A stretch of DNA of 64,000 nt from JAJTDS01 sp964202895 (GTDB lineage: Bacteria > Pseudomonadota > Alphaproteobacteria > Rickettsiales > UBA1997), in NCBI GenBank assembly GCA_964202895.1, contig CAXNJM010000001.1:930001-994000 (forward strand), in the 5' to 3' direction. A program made the position numbers and the translations under genes. Positions 43,499-52,716 of the stretch are shown piece after piece. The stretch's first letter is position 1; every line of letters begins with the position of its first letter. The notes beneath the pieces were generated by a model that was not told where the DNA came from, did no database searches, and saw only the letters and a list, made by a program, of their open reading frames with translations.

Positions 43499-44020
43499 TT
43501 AATTAAAAATACTAAAAATAAAAGATAAAAAGTGCAAAATTACAAATAAATCAACTATTTTTGCAACAAAATAAGGATTAAATTTTGTAATTGGTTCTTG
43601 TAGCAGTAGTTTACGAATAAAGCTTTTTGCTAAATGGTTTTTTTCTTTTCTTTTTTCAATTTCTTCTTTGCTTAGCTTCTCTTTTTTGGGAGTGATTTTT
43701 ATAAGAACTCTAAAGTGCCATATAAAATAACATAATACTGGAATGGAAAGAATAAAAGAGAAAAATTTGATATTGATAATGGTAATGATGCCATTGATGC
43801 AATAAGCGATAAAATATGCTATGCCACCCCAGTATATCATTATATCTCTAAAGCTTTCTAAGCCTTTATTGGCACTAGAAAATTTTGTTAGTAATATTGA
43901 AAAATATTGTTTTAGTGATTTATTGTTGCAAAATTCATGCAATTTTAAATTTGCAACAAACTTATTCTCAAAGGCTTTATCTTTGAGTTGAGTAATTTTG
44001 GAAATATATTTTTTTAGCAT
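43499..44020 (-). CDS. Small membrane protein of unknown function
   Basis: About 173 residues with three likely membrane segments (IAYFIAYCINGIITIINI, FFSFILSIPVLCYFIWHF, IVDLFVILHFLSFIFSIF). A basic helical region lies between the second and third. I do not recognise it. The ATG at 44020 is chosen because the upstream frame to 44080 overlaps nuoC and starts with an unlikely sequence. It lies 16 bp after nuoC and 15 bp before the M23 gene, so it is probably in the nuo unit. Confidence 0.6.
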   Translation of the reverse strand: MLKKYISKITQLKDKAFENKFVANLKLHEFCNNKSLKQYFSILLTKFSSANKGLESFRDIMIYWGGIAYFIAYCINGIITIINIKFFSFILSIPVLCYFIWHFRVLIKITPKKEKLSKEEIEKRKEKNHLAKSFIRKLLLQEPITKFNPYFVAKIVDLFVILHFLSFIFSIFN

Positions 44021-44036
44021 TTTTGTTATTTTTTTG

Positions 44037-44618
44037 TTATTTTTTTTCTTGAGGTCCAAACCAAGGCATGTCGAAGTCAAAATTGCGAAATTCTTGTGAT
44101 AATTTTACTGGCTCATAAACAACTTTTTGCTTTATTTCGTCGTAACGAACTTCTTGATAGCCTGTTAAGGGGAAGTCTTTTTTTAGAGGGTGCCATTCAA
44201 AATTATAATCGGTAAGAATCCTTCTTAAATCTGGGTGATTAGTGAATTTTATGCCAAACATATCGAAAGTTTCTCTTTCAAACCAATTTGCACTAGGAAA
44301 AACCGAGCATAAAGAGGGAGCCTCTATATTTTCATCAACGGCAACTTTTATAGTGATTCTATTATTGAGTTTTAGGCTTAGAAAATTGTAAATAACTTCA
44401 AAGCGAGGAGACCTAATAGTCAGCATATCGGCACCAAAAACATCGAGCAAAACTCTAAAACTAAGCGATTCGTCATCTCTGAGGAAGGTTGCTAGATCGA
44501 CGATTTTATCTTTAGGGCTGTAAATTATAAGGTTATTATTAGCAATAGGGCTTACAACTTCTAAGTCGGGAAATTTTTCTTTAATGTAATTGGCTTGTAA
44601 TTCTAAATTTTGAAACAT
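44037..44618 (-). CDS. nuoC: NADH-quinone oxidoreductase subunit C
   Basis: A 193-residue peripheral-arm subunit of respiratory complex I. It shows the 30-kDa subunit core: FRVLLDVFGADM, FEVIYNFLSLKLNNRI, SVFPSANWFERETFDMFGIKFTNHPDLRRILTDYNFEWHPLKKDFPLTGYQEV, which is the diagnostic run in this family (quoted here only in pieces of the motif ETFDMFGI and HPLKKDFPLTG). It is 15 bp after nuoB. nuoD, which normally follows, is absent here. Confidence 0.96.
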   Translation of the reverse strand: MFQNLELQANYIKEKFPDLEVVSPIANNNLIIYSPKDKIVDLATFLRDDESLSFRVLLDVFGADMLTIRSPRFEVIYNFLSLKLNNRITIKVAVDENIEAPSLCSVFPSANWFERETFDMFGIKFTNHPDLRRILTDYNFEWHPLKKDFPLTGYQEVRYDEIKQKVVYEPVKLSQEFRNFDFDMPWFGPQEKK

Positions 44619-44633
44619 TTTTTTGTAATTTGA

Positions 44634-45158
44634 TTAGCGACTAAATTTACCAGTTCTTTTGATTTTTTTTTGTAGAGCCATTATTCCGTAGAGCAATGCT
44701 TCAGCGGTTGGAGGGCACCCAGGAACATAGATATCGACGGGGATAATTTTATCACAACCTCTAACTACTGAGTATGAATAATGATAGTACCCGCCACCAT
44801 TGGCACAACTGCCCATTGATATAACATAGCGAGGTTCTGCCATTTGATCATAAACCTTTCTGAGGGCAGGAGCCATTTTGTTAGTAAGGGTTCCAGCAAC
44901 AATTATTACATCAGATTGACGAGGAGAAGGTCGAAAAATTGCCCCGAATTTGTCGAGGTCGTAACGGCTTGATGCGGTTTGCATCATTTCAACCGCACAA
45001 CAAGCTAAACCGAAAGTCATTGGCCATAAGGAGCCAGATCTTGCCCAATTTGCTAGATCATCTAGCTTTGCAGTAACAAAGCCACGATTATTAATATGTT
45101 CGTCAAGATCGTTTAATAGTTGATCTTGGTTAAAAGGAGTTAAATTGTTAAGATTCAT
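44634..45158 (-). CDS. nuoB: NADH-quinone oxidoreductase subunit B
   Basis: About 174 residues that carry the N2 iron-sulfur cluster of complex I next to the quinone site. The four cysteine ligands are visible as GLACCAVEMM, GSCANGGG and VPGCPPTAEAL. The ATG at 45158 is preferred because the upstream frame to 45203 runs into nuoA and is not family-like. A 14-bp gap separates it from the nuoA stop codon. Confidence 0.96.
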   Translation of the reverse strand: MNLNNLTPFNQDQLLNDLDEHINNRGFVTAKLDDLANWARSGSLWPMTFGLACCAVEMMQTASSRYDLDKFGAIFRPSPRQSDVIIVAGTLTNKMAPALRKVYDQMAEPRYVISMGSCANGGGYYHYSYSVVRGCDKIIPVDIYVPGCPPTAEALLYGIMALQKKIKRTGKFSR

Positions 45159-45172
45159 AAAATTATTTGTTG

Positions 45173-45625
45173 TTATTTCCAGTCGAGGGCTCCTCGTTTC
45201 CACTCATAAATGAAGCCTATTGTCAATAAGGTTAGAAATATCATCATTGACCAAAACCCAAATTTACCTATTTCAGTTAAGCTTACTGCCCAAGGAAAAA
45301 GAAATGCAATTTCTAAGTCGAAAATAATGAATAATATTGCCACCAAGTAAAACTTAATTGAAAATTCGTTTCTAACCTTGCCATCGCCTTCAAAACCGCA
45401 TTCATAAGGCGAGTTTTTTTGACTATCTGGGCTTCTTTTATTAATTAAAAAGGGAATTAACAATATTGCGATTGATAGCCCGATTGCAATTACAATAAAT
45501 AGTAAAATTGGTAAATATTGCATTGGCAATTGATTGATTAAGTCAAGCTGTGCCACGTTTTCTAATTTTTCAACCGCAATATTTAAAGATTCTGAATTTT
45601 GCAATTTCGTATTTTCTGCGTTCAT
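45173..45625 (-). CDS. nuoA: NADH-quinone oxidoreductase subunit A
   Basis: A 150-residue three-helix membrane subunit of complex I. YLPILLFIVIAIGLSIAILLIPFLI is the first helix. SPYECGFEGDGKVRNEFSIKFYLVAILFIIFDLEIAFLFPWAV contains the conserved Cys loop and the acidic second helix (seen as YECGFE and FDLEIAFLFPW). It is the first gene of the nuoABC run. The N-terminal about 35 residues are longer and more polar than usual. Confidence 0.95.
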   Translation of the reverse strand: MNAENTKLQNSESLNIAVEKLENVAQLDLINQLPMQYLPILLFIVIAIGLSIAILLIPFLINKRSPDSQKNSPYECGFEGDGKVRNEFSIKFYLVAILFIIFDLEIAFLFPWAVSLTEIGKFGFWSMMIFLTLLTIGFIYEWKRGALDWK

Positions 45626-45926
45626 TTTATGTTTGAATTATTGAATAGATTTCAAAGCTGAATTTATGTTACAAAGATTAATTAACCAATTTAACCTCGT
45701 AAATTACAAAATAAATCATGCAAAAGCTATGTTATTTTTAAGTTTATTATTTCAAATGAATTTTCAAATGAATTTTATTTTGATTTTGTAATTTAAAGAA
45801 ATTATATTTTCTACAAAATTGGTTATATTTAAGTGTTTATAAAAAAAAATAAAACTCAACTTAAAAAATAAAAATTTTAAGTATGAATAACCATAAAAAT
45901 CCTGCTAATAATTAATTAACTAGCCT
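45626..45926. other. Divergent intergenic region, nuoA and dapA
   Basis: 301 bases of very AT-rich DNA between divergent nuoA and dapA. It should hold both promoters. I cannot single out confident -35/-10 pairs, and see no RNA gene or repeat. Confidence 0.5.
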
Positions 45927-46832
45927 ATGACAAAAAAAATGCAAAAATTAACTGCACAAACCAATAGTTTTGTTGCTCTTATCACCCCTTTTAAAAAGGG
46001 AAAAGTTGATTTCAAAGCTCTGGAAAAATTAATTGAATTTCAAATCGAAAATGGTATCGATGGCATTGTTCCTTGTGGCACAACTGGCGAGTCTCCAACT
46101 CTTTCGCATCAAGAACATAATGAAATTATTGAATTTGCAGTAAAAATTGCTAAAAAAAGAGTTAAAGTAATGGCGGGAACAGGCTCCAATTCAACATCTG
46201 AAGCAGTTGAAATGACAAAATATGCTAAAAAAGTAGGGGTTGATTCTTGTTTAATTGTTACTCCCTACTATAACAAACCCACTCCAGAAGGAGTTTATGA
46301 GCATTTCAAGGCTCTTGATAAATGTGGAGTGCCACTTTATATTTACAATATTCCCGGTCGTTCAGTTATCAACATTTCTGATGAAAATATTGTTAAAATT
46401 GCACAATTAAAAAATGTTGCTGGTATTAAAGATGCCACGGGAGACTTGGCTAGATTATCCTCTTTAAGAATTTTAATTAATAAAATTAACAAGGATTTTA
46501 TTTATCTCTCCGGAGAAGATGAAACCGCCGTCGGGTTCAATGCAATGGGCGGAAATGGCATAATATCTGTCACCGCTAATATTGCTCCAAAAATGGTTAG
46601 CGATTTACAAAAATTATGTATGGCTAATAAATATGATGAAGCCTTGAAACTACAAGATAAACTCACTAATCTTCATAAAATGATGTTTTGTGAAACGAAT
46701 CCAATTCCCGTTAAATATGCATCTTCATTAATGAATTTAAGTAACGGCGAAGTTCGGTTGCCTTTAACATTACCAAGCATTGATAATCAAAAAAGAATCA
46801 AAGAAGCCCTAAAATTATTAAAGCTAATCTAG
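45927..46832 (+). CDS. dapA: 4-hydroxy-tetrahydrodipicolinate synthase
   Basis: A 301-residue enzyme joining pyruvate and aspartate semialdehyde on the lysine/diaminopimelate route that feeds peptidoglycan. The family motifs are GTTGESPTLS (51-60), VTPYYNKPTPEG (111-122), the catalytic Tyr140 in YIYNIPGRS, and the Schiff-base Lys168 in GIKDATGD. ATG at 45927; an internal ATG four codons later is also possible. The restriction-modification gene begins 36 bp after its stop. Confidence 0.95.
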   Translation: MTKKMQKLTAQTNSFVALITPFKKGKVDFKALEKLIEFQIENGIDGIVPCGTTGESPTLSHQEHNEIIEFAVKIAKKRVKVMAGTGSNSTSEAVEMTKYAKKVGVDSCLIVTPYYNKPTPEGVYEHFKALDKCGVPLYIYNIPGRSVINISDENIVKIAQLKNVAGIKDATGDLARLSSLRILINKINKDFIYLSGEDETAVGFNAMGGNGIISVTANIAPKMVSDLQKLCMANKYDEALKLQDKLTNLHKMMFCETNPIPVKYASSLMNLSNGEVRLPLTLPSIDNQKRIKEALKLLKLI

Positions 46833-46868
46833 TGATTGATAATTGAAAAGAAGCTTTTAGGCAATGCA

Positions 46869-49800
46869 ATGGGTTATATGAAGAATTTATTTAGTAAAAA
46901 TCAAATCGAAGCAAAATTAAAGATCTATAATCTCGATTCTAAAATTATAGAGAAAGCTAGAGAAATTGCCACTCGATGGTTAAATAATGTTGATTTAAGC
47001 AAAGAAACAGAAAATCAAGAATCTTTTTTAAGAGAATTTTTTATTGATATACTTGGTTATCAAGCCATTACTGGCAAAACAAATAATAGTTTATGGTGGG
47101 AAAGTGGCTCTATTGTTGATGGCAAAAAGCCTGATGGTATTTTAGGTTTTAATCTAAATTCTTATAAATCTGATAGTTTAACAGAAAAAGTTGGCGATAT
47201 AAGGGTGGTTATTGAGTTAAAAGATTCCTCGGTTAATCTTGATAAAAAACAACAAAGAAAAGATTACGGAGGAACTCCAGTAGAGCAAGGATTTAGATAT
47301 GCTAGTAAGGTGGGTGGCAAATGCGAATTTGTAATAATTGCCAATTTTAGCGAAATTAGATTATATAAATCTAGCGATCAAAGTAAATTTCATAGCTTTA
47401 AACTAGAAGATCTAGCCAATGATGACAATAAAATAAAAGAATTTCACTTTTTACTAGCAAAAGATCGTTTATTTACAAAAAATTTCAATCAATCGCCAGC
47501 TCATGAAGTTGATACAACTGCAAAAGGTGAGGACATTGAAAAGAAGTTTTACAAGCATTATTCAACTCTCCGTGAGGAAATTTGGCATAATTTAATAAAA
47601 CTCAACACAGAAAAACATTATGGCCGTAACTTCTACCTATACAAAGCTCAAAAACTAATTGACCGCATAATTTTTATTCGTTTTTGCAAAGAAAATGGAG
47701 CCTTGGATAATGATGCGGTAATTCAAGCCCTCGACCAAAAATTTATCAAGGGCAAATATAATAGAATGAAGCATTTATTCACCGCAATGAATGAAGGCAA
47801 CCCCGAAATTGGCATTGCTAAATTTAATGGCGGGCTTTTTGCTGAAGATAAAGACCTTGATTCTTTAGAAATTTCCGATGAAATTATTGATAAAATCGTT
47901 ATTTTATACTCTTATGATTTTGGCTCCGACCTAGATGTAAATATCCTCGGGCATATTTTTGAGCAATCAATTTCTGATCTCGAAAATTTAACCGGCGATA
48001 ATGAAAAGAAGCGAAAAAAAGACGGAGTCTTTTATACTCCTGCTTATATCACCGAATATATTGTCAAGGAAGCAGTTGGCGGTTGGCTTGCCGATAGAAA
48101 AGCAGAAATAACAGCAAAAGAAGGTTCAAGAGAATGGTGGCTCGAATATGCTGAAAAATTAAAATCAATTAAAATTCTTGACCCTGCTTGTGGCTCGGGG
48201 GCTTTTCTTGTAAAAGTTTTTGATTATTTGCAAAATGAATGGAATGAGCTTCAAAATAATTTACAAATTTGGCACATAAAAAACGACTGGACCTACAAGG
48301 ATATTCTAACAAATAATATTTATGGAGTTGACATAAACCCCGCTTCAGTTAACATTACCAAGCTTTCGCTGTGGCTTAAAACTGCACATTACCGCGAATC
48401 ACTCACAACTCTTGATGACAACATTAAAATTGGCAATTCATTAATTGATGATGAAGTTATCGCCGGCTATTACAGCGAATTTGAGGGGAAGATAGTTCAG
48501 GAATATATCAAAAGCGAGGGCTCGTTATTTGATTCAGTTGCAATTGAGGAAATCAAAAATGAAGGAGTAAAAAAATCCCTAGCTTTTAAGTGGAAGGAGG
48601 AGTTTAAAGAAGTTTTTGATAGGCAAGAATATTTGTCAAAATCTATCAATGTTTATCATTTAGTTTTTGCTACTCACAATTCTCGATATTCACAAAGAAT
48701 GGTTGATATTGGTATTGAGGTAAATTCTTTAAATGGTCTAGAATTTTCTTTAGAGCAAGAAATTGTAATAACTAATATTTTTCTAAAAATTGCAGAAGAA
48801 AATAATGTCATTTTTAGAGTGTTGGCATATAATATATGCAAAGATCATGTTCATTTATTGATATGTTGTGAAGATAATAATTTAACTAACATCGTCAGGA
48901 TTTTAAAAGGTAAAAGTGCAAGGTTATTTAATGAATATTCAAAAATAAATAACCGACAAATATGGGGTCAAAAATATAGCTCTAGAATAGTTAAAGACAA
49001 AGAACAGCTTGAAAACAATGTAAATTATGTTGTCAATAATAGATATAAACATCATTTACAAGAAAATAAAGAATTAGAAGCGATAATTAAATTAATGACT
49101 GCTGACTTTTATCAAAAGGGAATTGAAAAAATATTTTCCGAACTCGAATCAAATCTATCTATTATTGCAGAAATAGGCAACAAGGGGCTTCAGCCCCTTG
49201 CCCCAGATCGCACTACTACCAAAATAGGCAACAAGGGGCTTCAGCCCCTTGCTCTGAATTCTACAGATCGATTTATTGATAGTAGCTCGACCCACTATCC
49301 ATCTTTATCACCGAACTCTTATTCACCACAAGGGGCTGAAGCCCCTTGTTGCCGTAAGAAAGAAATAGGAATTATTAATAAAAAAAGTGGCTTCGATGTA
49401 GTGGTTGGTAATCCGCCTTATGTTGACAGCGAAACAATGACAAAATATTCGCCTCAAGATAGAGAATATTTAACTAAAAACTATGAAATATGCAAAGGTA
49501 ACTGGGATTTATATATTCCGTTTTATGAAAGAGCATTTAAGTTAACAACAAATAAAGGAAGAATAGCTTTTATAACTCCAAATAAATGGCTTTCAATTAA
49601 ATATGGTGAGGCACTTCGTAAATTTTCTTTAGATTATATTGAAACACTAGTTGATGCATCAAAAACAACAGTATTTGAAAATGTAGGAGTTTTTCCTGTA
49701 ATAGTTAGCTTGAATAAAGTTAAAAAAGAAAATATTAATGTTTTGTTATTACAAGAAAATCCAATTTTATTTAAAGAAGTTGGTATTGTGAATAAATCAA

Positions 49801-50747
49801 ATATTGATGATAATTTCGGTGTAATTTTAAATTCTAATTTTGTTATTTTAAATAGATTAAAAGCAATTTCAACAAAGTTGTCAGATTTTTGTGATATTCA
49901 AAATCCGTGTTCAGTCTCGGAGGCATATTTAATAAAAGAACAGTTAGTTGACAATAAATCATCAAATTTTAACGAGAATGAATATTTTAAATTTATTAAC
50001 ACTGGAACAGTAGAGCCCTATGTTTCAATATGGGGGTTGCAAGATACGACATACATAAAAGATGATTATAAATATCCAATTATTTCTAAAAAATGGCTTA
50101 AAGAAAATATGCCACGCCGTTTTGAACAGGCAAACAGTGAAAAATTGATATTTAGTGGAATGAGACATTTTGAAGTCTTATTTGATAGCAATTCTATTGC
50201 CGGAAAGTCAACAACAATGGCTTTAAATTTTAAAATAAATCCACAAGTTTTGTGTGCAATTTTAAATTCCAAGTTAATAATATTCTATATGAAGCAATCT
50301 TATGATACTTCTGGGATGGATGGCGGAATAGGATTTACAACTTCAAATATCTCAATAATCCCCATCCCTCAAATCCCACTCACCGCACAACAGCCATTCA
50401 TCACCCTTTCCCAAAAAATGCTTGATTTAACTGCCCAATTTAACGAACTTTCAAACAAATTCACAAAACTACTTTCTGCAGATTTAGGTGTGGCAAAAGT
50501 TACTCGCAAGATTGAAAAATGGCATAATTTAGAAGGGGATGAGTTTTTTGCTGAGGTTGGAAAGCAAAATAAAACTCTCTCACTTTCAAAAGAATCGCAA
50601 TGGCTTGAGCATTTTGAAGGCGAGAAGCAAAAAGCTGTGGATTTACAAAATAAAATTAGCAAAACCGATGCCGAAATTGATAAGATGGTCTATGCTTTAT
50701 ATGGCTTGAGCGATGAAGAAATTAAAATTATTGAAGAAATCAAATGA
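46869..50747 (+). CDS. Eco57I-type combined restriction-modification protein interrupted by a RAYT domain
   Basis: A protein of about 1292 residues that should both cut and adenine-methylate DNA. A PD-(D/E)xK-like N-terminus (KPDG then VVIELKDSS) comes first. Methyltransferase motif I DPACGSGAFLV starts at about Asp438, then NIYGVDINP, and motif IV NPPYVDSETM at about Asn848. The C-terminal about 400 residues hold the target-recognition region. Between motif I and motif IV, where relatives run straight from EFKEVF into GFDVVVGNPPY, about 255 residues are inserted in frame (see the RAYT entry). The ATG at 46869 has an AGG upstream; TTG 46836 is an alternative. Its stop overlaps the uvrC ATG. 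Activity with the insert is uncertain. Confidence 0.85.
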   Translation: MGYMKNLFSKNQIEAKLKIYNLDSKIIEKAREIATRWLNNVDLSKETENQESFLREFFIDILGYQAITGKTNNSLWWESGSIVDGKKPDGILGFNLNSYKSDSLTEKVGDIRVVIELKDSSVNLDKKQQRKDYGGTPVEQGFRYASKVGGKCEFVIIANFSEIRLYKSSDQSKFHSFKLEDLANDDNKIKEFHFLLAKDRLFTKNFNQSPAHEVDTTAKGEDIEKKFYKHYSTLREEIWHNLIKLNTEKHYGRNFYLYKAQKLIDRIIFIRFCKENGALDNDAVIQALDQKFIKGKYNRMKHLFTAMNEGNPEIGIAKFNGGLFAEDKDLDSLEISDEIIDKIVILYSYDFGSDLDVNILGHIFEQSISDLENLTGDNEKKRKKDGVFYTPAYITEYIVKEAVGGWLADRKAEITAKEGSREWWLEYAEKLKSIKILDPACGSGAFLVKVFDYLQNEWNELQNNLQIWHIKNDWTYKDILTNNIYGVDINPASVNITKLSLWLKTAHYRESLTTLDDNIKIGNSLIDDEVIAGYYSEFEGKIVQEYIKSEGSLFDSVAIEEIKNEGVKKSLAFKWKEEFKEVFDRQEYLSKSINVYHLVFATHNSRYSQRMVDIGIEVNSLNGLEFSLEQEIVITNIFLKIAEENNVIFRVLAYNICKDHVHLLICCEDNNLTNIVRILKGKSARLFNEYSKINNRQIWGQKYSSRIVKDKEQLENNVNYVVNNRYKHHLQENKELEAIIKLMTADFYQKGIEKIFSELESNLSIIAEIGNKGLQPLAPDRTTTKIGNKGLQPLALNSTDRFIDSSSTHYPSLSPNSYSPQGAEAPCCRKKEIGIINKKSGFDVVVGNPPYVDSETMTKYSPQDREYLTKNYEICKGNWDLYIPFYERAFKLTTNKGRIAFITPNKWLSIKYGEALRKFSLDYIETLVDASKTTVFENVGVFPVIVSLNKVKKENINVLLLQENPILFKEVGIVNKSNIDDNFGVILNSNFVILNRLKAISTKLSDFCDIQNPCSVSEAYLIKEQLVDNKSSNFNENEYFKFINTGTVEPYVSIWGLQDTTYIKDDYKYPIISKKWLKENMPRRFEQANSEKLIFSGMRHFEVLFDSNSIAGKSTTMALNFKINPQVLCAILNSKLIIFYMKQSYDTSGMDGGIGFTTSNISIIPIPQIPLTAQQPFITLSQKMLDLTAQFNELSNKFTKLLSADLGVAKVTRKIEKWHNLEGDEFFAEVGKQNKTLSLSKESQWLEHFEGEKQKAVDLQNKISKTDAEIDKMVYALYGLSDEEIKIIEEIK
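49171..49201 (+). repeat. REP-like palindrome, copy A
   Basis: A 31-base unit beginning AAATAGGCAACAAGGGGCTT, with the hairpin CAAGGGGCT-TC-AGCCCCTTG. It is identical to copy B at 49222-49252. It lies in the coding frame just after the RAYT domain and encodes GNKGLQPLA. Confidence 0.92.
49222..49252 (+). repeat. REP-like palindrome, copy B
   Basis: An exact direct repeat of 49171-49201, spaced by 20 bases, so the reading frame (51-bp period) is preserved and the same peptide recurs. Confidence 0.92.
49329..49353 (-). repeat. REP-like palindrome, copy C (inverted)
   Basis: The reverse complement of the core of copies A and B: CAAGGGGCTGAAGCCCCTTG then TTGCC. Copies A/B against C give the head-to-tail arrangement of a BIME-like cluster flanking a RAYT. 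Confidence 0.92.
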
Positions 50748-52684
50748 ACTTTGAAGAATTAAAAAATATTGTTAAAAATGTTCCCGAAACTAGCGGAATA
50801 TATAAGTTTACTGATAAGAATGAGCAAACTCTTTATGTTGGGAAGGCTAAAAATCTTAAAAAAAGATTAACTAACTACACTCAGCCAGAAAGGTTGAATA
50901 AAAGAATTGCAAGAATGGTTAATCTGGCTACAAAGCTAGATTTTATCCAAACCCAGAATGAATTAGAGGCATTGCTTCTTGAGCATAATTTAATTAAAAA
51001 ACTTGCTCCGCATTTTAATATTTTATTGAGGGATAGCAAAACATTTCCTTATATTTCTATTAGTAAGAATCATTTATTTCCAAGGCTTGCTAAGCATCGC
51101 GGAGTTAAATCTCAAAGTTATTATTTTGGACCATTCGCTCAAGCTAGAGATGTCAACAAAACTATCGATATTTTAAAAAAAAGTTTTTTATTAAGAACCT
51201 GCACCGATCAAGAATTTAAAGCTTCTAAAAAACCTTGCCTAGAATATCAAATTAAAAAATGCTCCGCCCCTTGTGTTAATTATATCTCTCGTGAAGATTA
51301 TCAAAAATTAGTTGCGGATACGGTTAATTTTTTGAATGGCAAATCTACTACTATTCAAGAATCTTTGAACCTTAAAATGGCAGAATTTAGCAAAAATGAA
51401 GAATTTGAAAAAGCACTTGTGGTTAGAGATAAAATAAGGGCTCTTGCTACAATTCAGGCACAGCAAAATATTAATATTGATGATTTAGGCAATAGTGATG
51501 TTATTGTGATAATTCGCCATCAAATGTGGGTTTGTGTTTCTGTATCTTTTTATCGCAACGGCAATAATTATGGTTCTAAGCCATATTTTTACAATATTGC
51601 CAATGAAAATTTTGCTGAAGAGAATCAAGATAATTTAGCTAATTTTTTATGGGAATTTTTAGGGCAATTTTACTTAGAAAATCAAGCTCCGCAAATTATT
51701 TTGTTAAATTTAATGCCTCTTGAAGCAGAAGCCGAGAATACGGCTCCAAATCAGCATTTGCAACTATTTAACGATTTTATTAATCAAATAAATTCTCAAA
51801 ATGATTATAAAGTTAAAGTAAAAATTGCCAATAAGGGTAATAATTTAAAATTAATACAAGATTTAGAATTTCTTGCAAAACAGCTCACGGAGCAAAAAAT
51901 TGTTAGCACTGCCAGCAATCAAGGGTTCTTGCAGGCAATTAAAGAATTATTCAATTTACAAAAAACTCCTCAAAAAATTGAAGTTTATGATAATAGCCAC
52001 ACTGCGGGAACGAATCAGGTGGGAGTATTGATTGCAACAAATGCAGAAGGTTTTATCAAAAATGATTACCGTAAATTTAATGTTAAAGATTTTAATCAAT
52101 ATAATATTGATAATGCCAATAACGGTGATGCCAATAACGGTGATGCCAATAATGGTGATGATTTAGCGATTCTTGAGCAAATATTAACTCGTCGTTTTAC
52201 TAATTATATTCAAGAAAAATTACCAGATTTTATTATTATTGATGGCGGTTTAACCCATCTAAATGTTGCTTTTAAAGTTTTTAAGGAGCTTGAAATCAAT
52301 ATTCCCTTCATTTGTATGTCAAAAGGTAAAGATAGAAATTCTGGCTTAGAAGATTTTCATTTTTATGAATTTAATGAAGAGAAACAAGAAAAAACCCACC
52401 GCCAAATTACCTTGCCGAAGAATCATTTGTTAAAATATTATTTACAAAGATTGAGAGACGAAGCTCATCGCTTTGCTATCACTACCCATCGCCAAAAAAG
52501 AGCGAAAGAGATAACAAAATCAAGGCTTGATGATATTGAAGGCATTGGAGCTTCAAGAAAAAAGAAATTATTGCAATATTTTGGTTCAGTTGAAAAAATC
52601 AAAACGGCAAAGGTGGCAGATCTAGAAAGGGTTGAAGGTATTAGCAAAAAAATTGCTATCCAAATTCATCAATTTTTTAATTAA
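50744..52684 (+). CDS. uvrC: Excinuclease ABC subunit C
   Basis: A 646-residue dual-incision nuclease of nucleotide excision repair. The GIY-YIG domain is SGIYKFTDKNEQTLYVGKAKNLKKRL (motif halves GIYKF and YVGKA). A UVR motif lies near residues 205-235. The RNase-H-like C-terminal nuclease has IEVYDNSHTAGT and IIDGGLTHLN. A helix-hairpin-helix pair (DDIEGIGASRKKKLL, RVEGISKKIA) ends the protein. A small NNGDA triplicate repeat from 15-bp units near 52114-52158 sits in a loop. The ATG overlaps the preceding stop codon. Confidence 0.96.
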   Translation: MNFEELKNIVKNVPETSGIYKFTDKNEQTLYVGKAKNLKKRLTNYTQPERLNKRIARMVNLATKLDFIQTQNELEALLLEHNLIKKLAPHFNILLRDSKTFPYISISKNHLFPRLAKHRGVKSQSYYFGPFAQARDVNKTIDILKKSFLLRTCTDQEFKASKKPCLEYQIKKCSAPCVNYISREDYQKLVADTVNFLNGKSTTIQESLNLKMAEFSKNEEFEKALVVRDKIRALATIQAQQNINIDDLGNSDVIVIIRHQMWVCVSVSFYRNGNNYGSKPYFYNIANENFAEENQDNLANFLWEFLGQFYLENQAPQIILLNLMPLEAEAENTAPNQHLQLFNDFINQINSQNDYKVKVKIANKGNNLKLIQDLEFLAKQLTEQKIVSTASNQGFLQAIKELFNLQKTPQKIEVYDNSHTAGTNQVGVLIATNAEGFIKNDYRKFNVKDFNQYNIDNANNGDANNGDANNGDDLAILEQILTRRFTNYIQEKLPDFIIIDGGLTHLNVAFKVFKELEINIPFICMSKGKDRNSGLEDFHFYEFNEEKQEKTHRQITLPKNHLLKYYLQRLRDEAHRFAITTHRQKRAKEITKSRLDDIEGIGASRKKKLLQYFGSVEKIKTAKVADLERVEGISKKIAIQIHQFFN

Positions 52685-52691
52685 TCCGCTT

Positions 52692-52713
52692 CAGATATTT
52701 AAAATCTGTTTTT
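52692..52713 (+). terminator. Weak intrinsic terminator candidate after uvrC
   Basis: A CAGAT/ATCTG five-base stem with a seven-base loop is followed by five T. It is short, but placed 8 bp after the uvrC stop and before convergent pyrD. Confidence 0.4.
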
Positions 52714-52716
52714 AGA

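Larger units (their letters stand above)
48622..49385 (+). mobile_element. In-frame REP-associated tyrosine transposase (RAYT/Y1) insertion
   Basis: Within the restriction-modification frame, this segment encodes an IS200/Y1-type HUH domain. It opens with YHLVFATHNSRYSQRM. The HUH metal motif is DHVHLLI (His660, His662 counted from the ATG at 46869), and the likely nucleophile is Tyr720 in NVNYVVNNRY. It is followed at once by REP-like palindromes and then by the resumption of the methyltransferase at GFDVVVGNPPY. Both HUH histidines and the tyrosine are kept, so the domain may be active. Edges are estimated from where family-like text stops and restarts. Confidence 0.8.

Noticed and set aside
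49171..49353. CRISPR-like array
   Set aside because: Only three palindromic copies, one inverted, with unequal spacers and inside a coding frame; they fit REP elements.
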